The notes below the pieces were generated by a model. That model was given only the letters and a program-made list of their open reading frames with translations, searched no databases and was not told the DNA's origin. A stretch of DNA of 49,640 nucleotides from Alkalihalobacterium elongatum (GTDB taxonomy: Bacteria > Bacillota > Bacilli > Bacillales > Bacillaceae_F): positions 1 through 49,640 of the forward strand of contig NZ_WMKZ01000032.1 of the NCBI RefSeq assembly GCF_019024285.1, in the 5' to 3' direction. Position numbers and translations under genes: made by a program. Below, one piece after another: positions 41,801 to 49,504 of the stretch (position 1 is its first letter; every line of letters starts with the position of its first letter).

Positions 41801-41835
41801 AGGGTCTGTTCCCCTAAAAAAAGGGAGCAGACCCT
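41801..41835. repeat. GGGTCTG/CAGACCC inverted repeat, copy 4
   Basis: AGGGTCTGTTCCCCT pairs with AGGGAGCAGACCCT over a short A-rich loop. It lies between the convergent kinase and YciI genes and may double as their terminator. Confidence 0.75.
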
Positions 41836-41839
41836 GATT

Positions 41840-42145
41840 TTATTTATATAGCTCCATAAATGTAGGGGCTACTTTGCATGGTTGGATATCAATTTTATGC
41901 CATACGTCTTTTACAACATATGGTTCGACCTTCAACCATTCATCTAATTCTACTCTAGACGGATAGTCTACGACTATGACGGAACCGATCATTTTTCCGT
42001 CATCATCAAGAAGAGCAGCACCATATAAATGTTCGCCTTTTGCAAATCTTTCTTCAACGCCATTTAAATGGTCTTCTCTAGCTGCAAGCCTTCGATCGAG
42101 GGCTTTTTCGTCAGTGCCGTCATAAGCTGTAATGATATATTGCAT
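41840..42145 (-). CDS. YciI-family protein
   Basis: A 101-residue ferredoxin-like alpha/beta protein. YIITAYDGTDEKALDRRLAA, REDHLNGVEERFAKGEHLYG and AALLDDDGKMIGSVIVVDYP, with DEWLKVEPYVVKDVWHKIDI, are the YciI pattern, including the His-Asp pair thought to be the active site. AAAAGGAG precedes ATG 42145. Family members act as dehydrochlorinases or unknown enzymes; role here unknown. Confidence 0.85.
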   Translation of the reverse strand: MQYIITAYDGTDEKALDRRLAAREDHLNGVEERFAKGEHLYGAALLDDDGKMIGSVIVVDYPSRVELDEWLKVEPYVVKDVWHKIDIQPCKVAPTFMELYK

Positions 42146-42433
42146 CGTTCATAACTCCTTTTTTGTATACTAGTTTAGTTTTTTTGTATGTATTATTTTG
42201 TTTCGAGTAGCGGAAATTGTATCTTTTAAAAAGTTCAACCTTTTAGAATTTCTCTTGAGAAAAGAGAGTAAAAGAGGAGAATTCAAAAGCGCAAAGACAG
42301 CTAGATCAGCCTTAAAAAAATAGTTAATCCGTCTCGTAGATTATACCATGAAAAACCAGAATTTAACTATCGATTCTAGCATAGATGAGGATTGAAACAG
42401 TAATATGGAGAAAATCAGGTTGATTAATGTAGT

Positions 42434-42613
42434 AAAGAGCCGATTGGAGCAAGAGGATGGATAGTTTAGGTAATTTTGTGTTCTAAAGAGCAGATTGGAG
42501 CAAAAGAATGGATAAATTAGGTAATTTTATGTTCAAAAGGCAGATTAGAGCATGATGATGGATTAAATTAGGTTATTCCATGTGCCAAAGAGCCAATTAT
42601 AACAAGAAAATCC
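42434..42613. repeat. 51-bp tandem repeat, about 3.5 units
   Basis: Units begin near 42434, 42485, 42536 and 42587 with AAAGAGCMGATTGGAGCAA and continue GGATGGATAAATTAGGTAAT and so on. Identity drops towards the right. The period of 51 is a multiple of 3, but all frames meet stops. It lies in the 649-bp gap between yciI and the polyamine operon. Confidence 0.8.
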
Positions 42614-42621
42614 TATAAAAT

Positions 42622-42731
42622 AGGGAGACTCAATTGAAAGTGTCACGCACGCACTCAACAACAGGATATCAATGCTATATTACTTAGCAGCAACGATAGT
42701 GTGTGAGTACGTAGACACTATGAGTCTCCCT
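42622..42731. repeat. 110-bp inverted repeat
   Basis: AGGGAGACTCA at 42622-42632 pairs perfectly with TGAGTCTCCCT at 42721-42731; inside, AGTGTC pairs with GACACT. The centre holds further CA/GT-rich partial symmetry. It lies just downstream of the polyamine operon and may serve as its terminator, or be a small mobile palindrome. Confidence 0.65.
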
Positions 42732-42794
42732 CAACGCGAAGTCAAAATCAGGAGGACATGTTGTTACCATGTGCCATCCTGTCTATGACTTTGC

Positions 42795-43922
42795 TTATGC
42801 GAGTCTTGTTTTGAAGTTTTCATAGCCAAATTCGCGAACGACTTTACAATCACCATTTTTATCCTTTACAGCAATAGCAGGTAATGGCATACCGTTAAAT
42901 GTCGTTGTTTTAACCATCGTGTAAATGGCCATATCACCAAAAACTAATCGATCACCATTTTTTAGGGGCTCATCAAACGAGTAATCACCGATGACGTCTC
43001 CTGTTAAACACGTTTGCCCAGCAAGTCGATATGTAAACGGCTTTTCGCCAACCTCTCCAGAACCGAATAGGGGAGGACGGTAAGGCATTTCCAATACATC
43101 TGGCATATGACAAGTTGCGGATGTGTCAAGAATGGCAATATCAATTCCGTTTTTATGCGTTTCAAGTACCGAAGCAACAAAGTAGCCAGCATTTAAAGCA
43201 ACAGCTTCTCCAGGCTCTAGATAGACTGTTAAGCCATAGTTATCTTGCATTCTTTTAATACAAGATTCTAGTAATTGGATGTCATAGTCTTCTCTAGTAA
43301 TATGGTGGCCGCCTCCGAAATTAATCCATTCCATTTGCGGTAGCCATTGGCTAAATTTTTCCTCAACAGCTTGAAGTGTTGTCTCTAAATCATCAGAGTT
43401 TTGCTGACAAAGGGTGTGAAAATGTAATCCAGTTACGCCTTCTAGCAACTCAGGACGAAAATCTTCGGCTAAAGCACCAAATCTTGAACCAGGGGAACAA
43501 GGGTCATAGATCTCATGTCCAACCTGTGTCGAGCATTGCGGATTAATACGCAAGCCGACTTTTTTACCAGCCTCAAGTGCTTTATGTTTGAACCTTTCTA
43601 ACTGTGAAAAGGAATTAAAAATAATATGGTCGCAAATCGAAATAATTTCATCGATTTCATCTTCACGATAGGCAGGGGCAAAGACATGATTCTCTTTGCC
43701 CATTTCTTCGTAACCTAGACGAGCTTCGTATAAACCGCTAGCTGTAGTCCCACTTAAATACTCTCCAATGAGAGGGTAATAGTAAGACATGGAAAATGCT
43801 TTTTGTGCTAAAACAATTTTACATCCTGTGCGTTGCATGACCCCATTTAAGATTTGTAAATTTCTTTCAAGAAGTGCTTCATCTATTACATAGCATGGTG
43901 TCGGTAGTTCTTCAAACTTCAT
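42795..43922 (-). CDS. nspC: Carboxynorspermidine/carboxyspermidine decarboxylase
   Basis: A 375-residue PLP enzyme of the alanine-racemase-fold decarboxylases. Lys41 (KIVLAQKAFS) is the PLP Schiff-base site; HFHTLCQQNSDDLETTLQAV, NFGGGHHI, YLEPGEAV and DTSATCHMPDVLEMPYRPPL match NspC. It removes CO2 from carboxynorspermidine or carboxyspermidine to give norspermidine or spermidine. The ATG follows the TAA of the dehydrogenase with no gap, so both are one operon. Which triamine is formed depends on the cell's diamine pool and cannot be told here. Confidence 0.92.
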   Translation of the reverse strand: MKFEELPTPCYVIDEALLERNLQILNGVMQRTGCKIVLAQKAFSMSYYYPLIGEYLSGTTASGLYEARLGYEEMGKENHVFAPAYREDEIDEIISICDHIIFNSFSQLERFKHKALEAGKKVGLRINPQCSTQVGHEIYDPCSPGSRFGALAEDFRPELLEGVTGLHFHTLCQQNSDDLETTLQAVEEKFSQWLPQMEWINFGGGHHITREDYDIQLLESCIKRMQDNYGLTVYLEPGEAVALNAGYFVASVLETHKNGIDIAILDTSATCHMPDVLEMPYRPPLFGSGEVGEKPFTYRLAGQTCLTGDVIGDYSFDEPLKNGDRLVFGDMAIYTMVKTTTFNGMPLPAIAVKDKNGDCKVVREFGYENFKTRLA

Positions 43923-45161
43923 TTAACGAACAAGCTCCGGCTCTTTTTGTTTTACAGGCTTTCCATCTACAAGCTCAGGGTCAAAGCTTTCTTTCCATGG
44001 TAGTCCCCATTTGTTTAATGCTTCCATGAATGGATCTGGATCAAATTCTTCGATATTGTATACGCCTGGTTTGTTCCACTTACCAGTCATGATCATCATC
44101 GCACCGATCATCGCAGGAACTCCAGTAGTGTAAGATACAGCTTGTGAGCCTACTTCTTGGTAGCACGCTTCGTGATCACAAACATTGTAAACATAATACG
44201 TTTTGTCTTTACCGTCTTTTTTTCCTTGGAAAATACAACCGATGTTTGTTTTTCCTTTTGTACGTGGTCCAAGAGTAGCAGGGTCAGGTAATAACGCTTT
44301 TAAGAACTGAAGTGGTACGATTTGTTTTCCTTCGTATTCGATCGGCTCAATTGATGTTAAGCCGACATTTTCAAGGCACTTTAAGTGAGTTAAGTAGCTC
44401 TCACCGAACGTCATGAAAAAGCGAATGCGCTTTAAGCCAGGGATGTTTTGCGCAAGAGACTCAAGCTCTTCGTGATATAATAAATACATATCTTTTTCGC
44501 CAACTTCAGGGAAGTTGTATACGCGTTTAATTTCCATTGGCTTCGTTTCAACCCATTCACCATTTTCCCAATAGCGACCATTTGCAGATACTTCACGAAT
44601 GTTGATTTCTGGATTGAAGTTTGTAGCAAACGGATAGCCGTGGTCTCCAGCATTACAATCAAGAATATCGATATACTCGATTTCATCAAAGTGATGTTTT
44701 AGAGCATGAGCAGAGAATACGCCCGTTACACCAGGGTCAAATCCACTTCCTAAAAGTGCAGTAATTCCAGCTTTTTCAAAGCGCTCACGGTATTCCCATT
44801 GCCATTTATATTCAAATTTAGCCGTATCTTCTGGCTCATAATTTGCTGTATCTAAATAGTGTGTTTTCGTTGCAAGGCAAGCATCCATGATCGTTAAATC
44901 TTGGTATGGTAACGCTAAGTTCATTACGATATCAGGCTTAACTTCTTCAATTAAAGCAATAAGCTCATCAACATTATCTGCATCAACTTGTGCAGTCGTA
45001 ATTTTTGTTTTACCGCCATCTAGTTTCGCTTTAAGATCATCACATTTTGATTTTGTACGACTAGCGATGCAGATTTCTTCAAATACTTCACTGTTTTGAA
45101 CGCATTTGTGGATAGCTACAGATGCTACACCACCACAACCGATAATAAGTGCTTTTCCCAT
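43923..45161 (-). CDS. Carboxy(nor)spermidine dehydrogenase (saccharopine dehydrogenase family)
   Basis: A 412-residue NADPH enzyme. ALIIGCGGVASVAIHKCVQN is the Rossmann start, DIVMNLALPYQDLTIMDACL and LLGSGFDPGVTGVFSAHALK are saccharopine-dehydrogenase-fold marks, and NAGDHGYPFATNFNPEINIR is typical of the CANSDH branch. It condenses a diamine with aspartate semialdehyde and reduces the imine. Together with NspC it makes triamines without AdoMet decarboxylase. AGGAG precedes ATG 45161. A terminator-like hairpin about 105 bp upstream in the leader suggests attenuation. Confidence 0.92.
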   Translation of the reverse strand: MGKALIIGCGGVASVAIHKCVQNSEVFEEICIASRTKSKCDDLKAKLDGGKTKITTAQVDADNVDELIALIEEVKPDIVMNLALPYQDLTIMDACLATKTHYLDTANYEPEDTAKFEYKWQWEYRERFEKAGITALLGSGFDPGVTGVFSAHALKHHFDEIEYIDILDCNAGDHGYPFATNFNPEINIREVSANGRYWENGEWVETKPMEIKRVYNFPEVGEKDMYLLYHEELESLAQNIPGLKRIRFFMTFGESYLTHLKCLENVGLTSIEPIEYEGKQIVPLQFLKALLPDPATLGPRTKGKTNIGCIFQGKKDGKDKTYYVYNVCDHEACYQEVGSQAVSYTTGVPAMIGAMMIMTGKWNKPGVYNIEEFDPDPFMEALNKWGLPWKESFDPELVDGKPVKQKEPELVR

Positions 45162-45264
45162 TTCACATAACTCCTAACATAATAAATTTTCGAAAGTAAG
45201 GGTCTGTCATTAGAAAGAAGACAACTATGTAGGACATTACCCTTTTAAAAAAATTTTGAAACGA

Positions 45265-45310
45265 ACAAAAAAAGCAAGTGTAATACGCAGCATGAGCGCA
45301 ACACTTGCTT
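45265..45310 (-). terminator. Leader terminator/attenuator ahead of the polyamine operon
   Basis: On the minus strand AAGCAAGTGT pairs perfectly with ACACTTGCTT over an 18-base loop, then seven T residues. It lies 104-149 bp before the start codon at 45161 with no gene upstream on that strand for over 2 kb. Either it ends a short leader RNA or it terminates an unseen transcript. Confidence 0.7.
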
Positions 45311-45484
45311 AAGACATATTCAATCCTATTAAAAAGCATAAGTATACCATAAAATAGACAGATGTAGTGTCTACGATAAAAGTCTAAAATAGTATATGGA
45401 AGCTTTTAATATTCAAAATATATCATAATAGGTACAGAGTCTATAGCAAATAATTACTTTTAGCACTCTTATTGACCGTTTCAC

Positions 45485-45640
45485 AAGTTGTTGTGCAGAT
45501 GCACTGGTTATAAAGTAACCAACTTATAAAATTTGAGCTTTTAACTCAATCAATAAGGCAACTAAGTTGCCAATCGGCATTAGACCCGGCTGTCCGTATG
45601 GCCTTGACTTCCTTTGTGTGGAAGTGGTCAGTATTATCTG
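45485..45640. other. String of short hairpins, possible structured RNA
   Basis: Within the 921-bp gap 45162-46082 there is GGTTATAAAGTAACC, then GAGCTTTTAACTC, GGCAACTAAGTTGCC, a GC-rich stretch (AGACCCGGCTGTCCGTATGG) and CTTCC-N7-GGAAG. Unlike its AT-rich surroundings it is rich in GC and symmetry, as cis-regulatory RNAs are. I cannot match it to a known riboswitch class, and the strand is unclear. On the minus strand it would lie upstream of the leader terminator of the polyamine operon. Confidence 0.4.
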
Positions 45641-46082
45641 CATGGAAAGAAGTGATATATTGAATATTTTGCTTTCCAATAACGCTTCTATAGATTAACA
45701 ACTAATTTTATAATTTTCAATAGGTAAAATAAAAAAATATCAAAAAAATTTTTAGGTATATTTGTCTCATTTTTTGGAGCATGGATTTACTGGAGCTGTG
45801 GGACCTAGAATAGTATAAAAGTAATGTTTATTGAAAGCGGTATCAAATGGCATAATATAAGTGTTTTTCTGTGTTTTAGTGTTAGAAAACCTATAGGGAG
45901 CTTGGTTAATTGAAGTCGTGTTATAATAACTTTTCAATATTAGCAAAAACAATTAAATCTATAAAAAAAGCCAAAGCTAATATCGAGCATTAGAAGAACT
46001 CTGGTCAAAAAATTAGAACAAAAAGTTTGAAGACATATCTAAAATCGTTTTGTGATTTACTTTTTATGGAAGGGGAATTTAG

Positions 46083-46643
46083 ATGAAAAATCAAATTAAA
46101 GTTGATGGATCTGACAAGAAGGAAGACACTACTGCCGATGATAAAGAGAGTCTTTATGCGACTATTCATAAATTAGTTTTCCAGATGGCAAACATGGAAC
46201 AAAAATATGAAAACGTTATTGATAGCTTAAAAACCGAAATAAGGCTTTTATCTGAAAAAGTTAATAGACATGAAGCCACAATTCATCGTTTAGAAAGAGT
46301 ACATAGTGAACCAACCGATGCTATTCAATCTAATAAAGAAAATGCAATAAAAAATATACGACCAGATGTGGAGGATGCATCTGACCTCTTTAACGATGTG
46401 CTAGTGATTGCGAAAGAGAAAATCTCAAAATCAAGCTTTGAGATATGGCTTGCTAATTTAACAGCATACAAGGAATTAAATACAGACAGACTAATTATTG
46501 TAACAGACAACGAGTTTCAACGAGAGTGGGTTGAGGAAAGGTATAGCAATTTGCTTGAGGATATAATACAAGGAAACACAGGACGAAAATATACGCTAAC
46601 GTTTGATGTCAAATCAACAGAAGGAGAGGGACTAGCGAAGTAA
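46083..46643 (+). CDS. Coiled-coil protein with a free-standing DnaA domain I (DnaA_N)
   Basis: A 186-residue protein. Residues about 20-75 form a coiled coil (SLYATIHKLVFQMANMEQKY, DSLKTEIRLLSEKVNRHE). Residues about 98-180 match the DnaA N-terminal domain: DVLVIAKEKISKSSFEIWLA, RLIIVTDNEFQREWVEERYS, LLEDIIQGNTGRKYTLTFDV. In DnaA this domain binds DnaB, SirA, DnaD and other DnaA copies; no AAA+ or DNA-binding part is present here. AAGGGGAA precedes ATG 46083. Role in modulating DnaA is inferred only from the domain. Confidence 0.85.
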   Translation: MKNQIKVDGSDKKEDTTADDKESLYATIHKLVFQMANMEQKYENVIDSLKTEIRLLSEKVNRHEATIHRLERVHSEPTDAIQSNKENAIKNIRPDVEDASDLFNDVLVIAKEKISKSSFEIWLANLTAYKELNTDRLIIVTDNEFQREWVEERYSNLLEDIIQGNTGRKYTLTFDVKSTEGEGLAK

Positions 46644-46669
46644 AGGTTCATCAGCTCTTCGTTTTTTTT
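46636..46669 (+). terminator. Terminator overlapping the end of the DnaA_N gene
   Basis: CGAAG at the stop codon pairs with CTTCG over a 16-base loop, then eight T residues. The stem is short but the T-run is strong. Confidence 0.55.
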
Positions 46670-46765
46670 CCAGTATATAACGTTAATATTCAGTGGGGGA
46701 TTCTTAACAATTAAGTAATGCTTGTTTAATAATTATCTATTATAATCAGTTGGAGAGGTGATAAT

Positions 46766-47266
46766 ATGGACAAGCAAATTCATAATTTACTTACAGAAAT
46801 AAGTAAAGAAATGAAGAGTATGAAATCAGATATGCATGATATGAAATCAGATATTCATGGTGTTAAAACAGATGTGGAAAGTATGAAGTCAGATATGCAT
46901 GATATGAAATCAGATATTCATGGTGTTAAAACAGAAGTGCAGAGTATGAAATCAGATATGCATGATATGAAATCAGATATTCATGGTGTTCAAACAGAAA
47001 TGCATGAATTTAAATCAGATATGCATGATATGAGTTCAAATTTTCATGGTCTTAAATCAGAAATGCATGATATGAAATCGGATATTCATGGTTTTAAATC
47101 AGAAATGCATAATCGATTTGATACTATCGAAGCAAAACTTGAAGGTGTTGGTGGACATTTTGAATTAACCAATGAATCAAGAATAATCGATGTCGATTTT
47201 ATCGCCGATAAGGTTAGTAAATTGGAGAGAGAACTTTACATTTTAAAAAATAAAAGTGATAACTAG
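46766..47266 (+). CDS. Heptad-repeat coiled-coil protein with tandem 21-residue repeats
   Basis: A 166-residue protein. From residue 19 to about 116 it is built of heptads MKSDMHD, MKSDIHG and VKTEVQS in 21-residue blocks. The first three blocks are nearly identical in DNA (63-bp units from 46820), and later ones have diverged. The C-terminal part (FDTIEAKLEGVGGHFELTNE, then VSKLERELYILKN) is unique. It resembles phage or Bacillus DUF-type coil proteins of the tail-fibre or regulator kind. GGAGAGGTG precedes ATG 46766. Function unknown; repeat number may vary between strains. Confidence 0.8.
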   Translation: MDKQIHNLLTEISKEMKSMKSDMHDMKSDIHGVKTDVESMKSDMHDMKSDIHGVKTEVQSMKSDMHDMKSDIHGVQTEMHEFKSDMHDMSSNFHGLKSEMHDMKSDIHGFKSEMHNRFDTIEAKLEGVGGHFELTNESRIIDVDFIADKVSKLERELYILKNKSDN

Positions 47267-47322
47267 AAGTGCTTTTACAGGGTTCTGTTTAAAGGTATTA
47301 GTTATTAAATAGACTGTCAATA

Positions 47323-47362
47323 AACAAGCTAAATCATTTGTGGTTTGGCTTATTTATTTTTC
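47323..47362 (+). terminator. Terminator after the heptad-repeat gene
   Basis: AAGCTAAA pairs with TTTGGCTT, with AATAA/TTATT outside, then TTTTT. The rest of 47363-47648 is AT-rich with no gene. Confidence 0.68.
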
Positions 47363-47648
47363 TAATATAGTAGATTAGCGAAAAGTGTTTTCCTGATATA
47401 TACAGAATGTTTTTAAAACAAAATTGTAGCAAATATTATTACGCGCAATATAATAAAGAATATCAAGTAAAAAACAAGTCTAACAATTGTTATAAAAAAA
47501 ATCTATTGGATCTTTATCTTTTTAGATAAAGGTCTATTTGCTTTGGATGGGATGTTGGATAAAAAATTTGTTGATGTAAATTTTTTATTAAGATTTTGTA
47601 AAGAAAATATGTAATAATAGTAGAAAGGGAAAAAGTAGGTGATTTGTT

Positions 47649-47864
47649 ATGATGATTAGAGAGTATTGTGGAAATGAAGAATTTGCAGTTGCACAATTTT
47701 CAATTACTTTAAGTGAAGATATTCAAGCACAAATCAAAAATAAAACATTGTTTTACAAAGAACAAATTCAACATTATATGATAAGGAAAACAAATAACTT
47801 CCTTAAAAGCCTGTCATTGCAAAAAAACAGTTGCATACGTTTATCAAAAGCAAATATTGTATAA
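47649..47864 (+). CDS. Small hypothetical protein
   Basis: A 71-residue protein (MMIREYCGNEEFAVAQFSIT, LSEDIQAQIKNKTLFYKEQI, ending in a basic helix). GTAGGTGATT lies 8 bases before the double ATG at 47649. Charge pattern and Lys/Asn-rich codons resemble the surroundings. Family not recognised; gene-like but unsupported by motif. Confidence 0.5.
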   Translation: MMIREYCGNEEFAVAQFSITLSEDIQAQIKNKTLFYKEQIQHYMIRKTNNFLKSLSLQKNSCIRLSKANIV

Positions 47865-47996
47865 TGTTTGGTTTCGTTTACAACCATTATTTGAAACACA
47901 ACCGATTTTAAGCGTCGTAAAATAAATTCATGTTAAAACGAAAAAAGACAAAAGTGAAATATGTAAGTCAATAAAAGCAGTCCTATTTTGAACTGC

Positions 47997-48037
47997 ACCC
48001 CAATTGTTAGACACATCTAACAATTGGGGTGTGTTTT
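47997..48037 (+). terminator. Long perfect hairpin with T-run
   Basis: ACCCCAATTGTTAGA pairs perfectly with TCTAACAATTGGGGT over a 4-base loop, then GTGTTTTTTG. The left side with its flank (AACTGCACCCCAATTGTTAG) resembles the terminal repeat of IS3/IS150-type elements, so it could be a fused pair of element ends now used as a terminator. Confidence 0.8.
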
Positions 48038-48198
48038 TTGTTTCTGTGATTTCAGTGTTTCTATTATTTTATACTAGAATTAACACCTGCAAACAAGTAA
48101 GACAAGTTGGCTTAAAAGTTTATTTTATTTTCACATTGAGGATTTATACTATACTCTACATAACAGTATATAGAAAGAATTAAAAGGGGACGCCATCA

Positions 48199-48497
48199 AT
48201 GAGTCTTGTAAGATTTTATTTTTATCAATTCATCTTATTTACCGCACTACTTCTTTTGGCGTCTATTTCTGACCCATACATTAGCAAATCATTACTCTTG
48301 TTGACTTAATAGCTACATGTATAACAGTTCCTATCTTTATATTGCTTGTTAGCCTGATAAGTAAGTTATATATTCGTATTAATACGAGCTTACGAAAAAA
48401 GGTTTTACTCTCTATAACTGCTTTCATATTAGCAGTCGTATTTTTAGCGATTATAGAGAATATATGGTTTGAAATAAAAGGAGAGATGTTATTCTAG
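48199..48497 (+). pseudogene. Frameshifted small membrane protein
   Basis: AAAAGGGG precedes ATG 48199, which reads MSLVRFYFYQFILFTALLLL and stops near 48310. A one-base shift near 48300 joins it to DLIATCITVPIFILLVSLIS and FILAVVFLAIIENIWFEIKG, ending at TAG 48497. The combined 100-residue product would have three membrane helices. Family not recognised. Confidence 0.55.
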
Positions 48498-48920
48498 TAA
48501 TTAGCTCCTACTATAATGATAACCAATTTAAGTTGAAAGAGCTTCGATTCATTTAGTACTAAGTAAAGTTATTGTATGAAAGCTACGTTTAGTGTATTAA
48601 CATCATTTTTGTAGTAGTTATGGCTTTGTTTTATCCTAATTATAATAGTATCTATTCTTTGACTAATTATATGATTGGGCAAACGTTAGTCTTAACCATA
48701 ATGAAGGATATAAATATTACATCAAACACAACATTTATTATATAGAAGAAACAAAAGTATATATGAAATTTTGATACGACACAGGTATAGGTGATGAAGA
48801 GTTTCTATAGATATCAGCATCTATTAAATAAAATATGTAAGTAAGCAAAATTTTCTTAATAAAAAGAACGTATTTTTAACTAGTTTCAATTATAAGGAGA
48901 GGATAACAATATCGATATTT
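48498..48920. other. AT-rich stretch without a supported gene
   Basis: No frame of useful length, no RNA gene and no clear repeat is visible. Short hydrophobic pieces may be remnants of decayed membrane protein genes. Confidence 0.5.
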
Positions 48921-49016
48921 ATGGGATTGCAAAATACTCCTGGTTGGTTTATATGGTTCGTATTAATAGTTGTTATTGCTTTTATTATATTTAGTAACTG
49001 GTGGATGCGAAGGTAA
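48921..49016 (+). CDS. Possible 31-residue single-TM peptide
   Basis: ATG 48921 reads MGLQNTPGWFIWFVLIVVIA and continues FIIFSNWWMRR to TAA. It has one membrane helix and a basic end, like the tiny membrane peptides common in Bacillus. The AAGGAGAGG lies about 20 bases upstream, too far for this ATG; an atypical start nearer to it cannot be excluded. Confidence 0.4.
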   Translation: MGLQNTPGWFIWFVLIVVIAFIIFSNWWMRR

Positions 49017-49253
49017 TAAGTGAACTACGACCGTCATTTCAAAAACCTTCCTTAGTATTAAACTAATTCGATTTTTATTTATGGTCACAATGATTAACTG
49101 GATTTTTGCTTAATGCATAACCAACATAAATGCGGACCAAGGCTTAAACAAATAGAACTTCATTATTTTACTCACGAAAAGAACTTGTATTTTTCTATTA
49201 GCTATGGTAAATTTATAAATCTGTTGCACAAACATAAACATAAAAACAAATAG

Positions 49254-49282
49254 TTGCGCAGAAATTTATAATGTGGTATATT
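49254..49282 (+). promoter_or_regulatory. rRNA operon promoter P1
   Basis: TTGCGC at 49254-49259, 17-base spacer, TATATT at 49277-49282, then TTTTTTGTCG. Confidence 0.78.
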
Positions 49283-49363
49283 ATTTTTTGTCGTTATTAA
49301 ACATTGTGCTTTTAAATTTAGTTTTAAGCGAATTGATGTTAAAACTTTCTTTTAAAAAAGTAC

Positions 49364-49392
49364 TTGCGATGACATTTTTATTATGATATTAT
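49364..49392 (+). promoter_or_regulatory. rRNA operon promoter P2
   Basis: TTGCGA at 49364-49369, 17-base spacer, TATTAT at 49387-49392. It lies 110 bp downstream of P1. Confidence 0.78.
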
Positions 49393-49468
49393 ATTTCTTA
49401 TCGCAATCGACTAAGTTTATTGAAATGATTTTAAGTTGTCTTACATTAAAACATTTTAAAAAAAGTTG

Positions 49469-49497
49469 TTGCGTAGAATTATCAGATGTGCTATAAT
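49469..49497 (+). promoter_or_regulatory. rRNA operon promoter P3
   Basis: TTGCGT at 49469-49474, 17-base spacer, perfect TATAAT at 49492-49497, then AAATTTTGTCG. It lies 105 bp downstream of P2 and is the strongest of the three by sequence. Confidence 0.88.
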
Positions 49498-49504
49498 AAA
49501 TTTT

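Noticed and set aside
42583-42605. GTGCCA near 42583 and 42770 as sigma-54 -24 elements
   Set aside because: No TTGC/GCAA partner at the right distance on either strand.
42434-42613. CRISPR array
   Set aside because: The 51-bp units are contiguous with no unique spacers and no cas genes are present.
45545-45640. Possible c-di-GMP (GEMM), cobalamin or SAM riboswitch
   Set aside because: Some stems and a GGGTCT-type string on the minus strand are suggestive, but the invariant strings of these classes (such as GACGCAAAGCC) are missing, so I left the class open.
45767-45952. 61-codon minus-strand ORF in the gap before the DnaA_N gene
   Set aside because: No ribosome site, no motif, and low-complexity AT-rich composition; probably chance.
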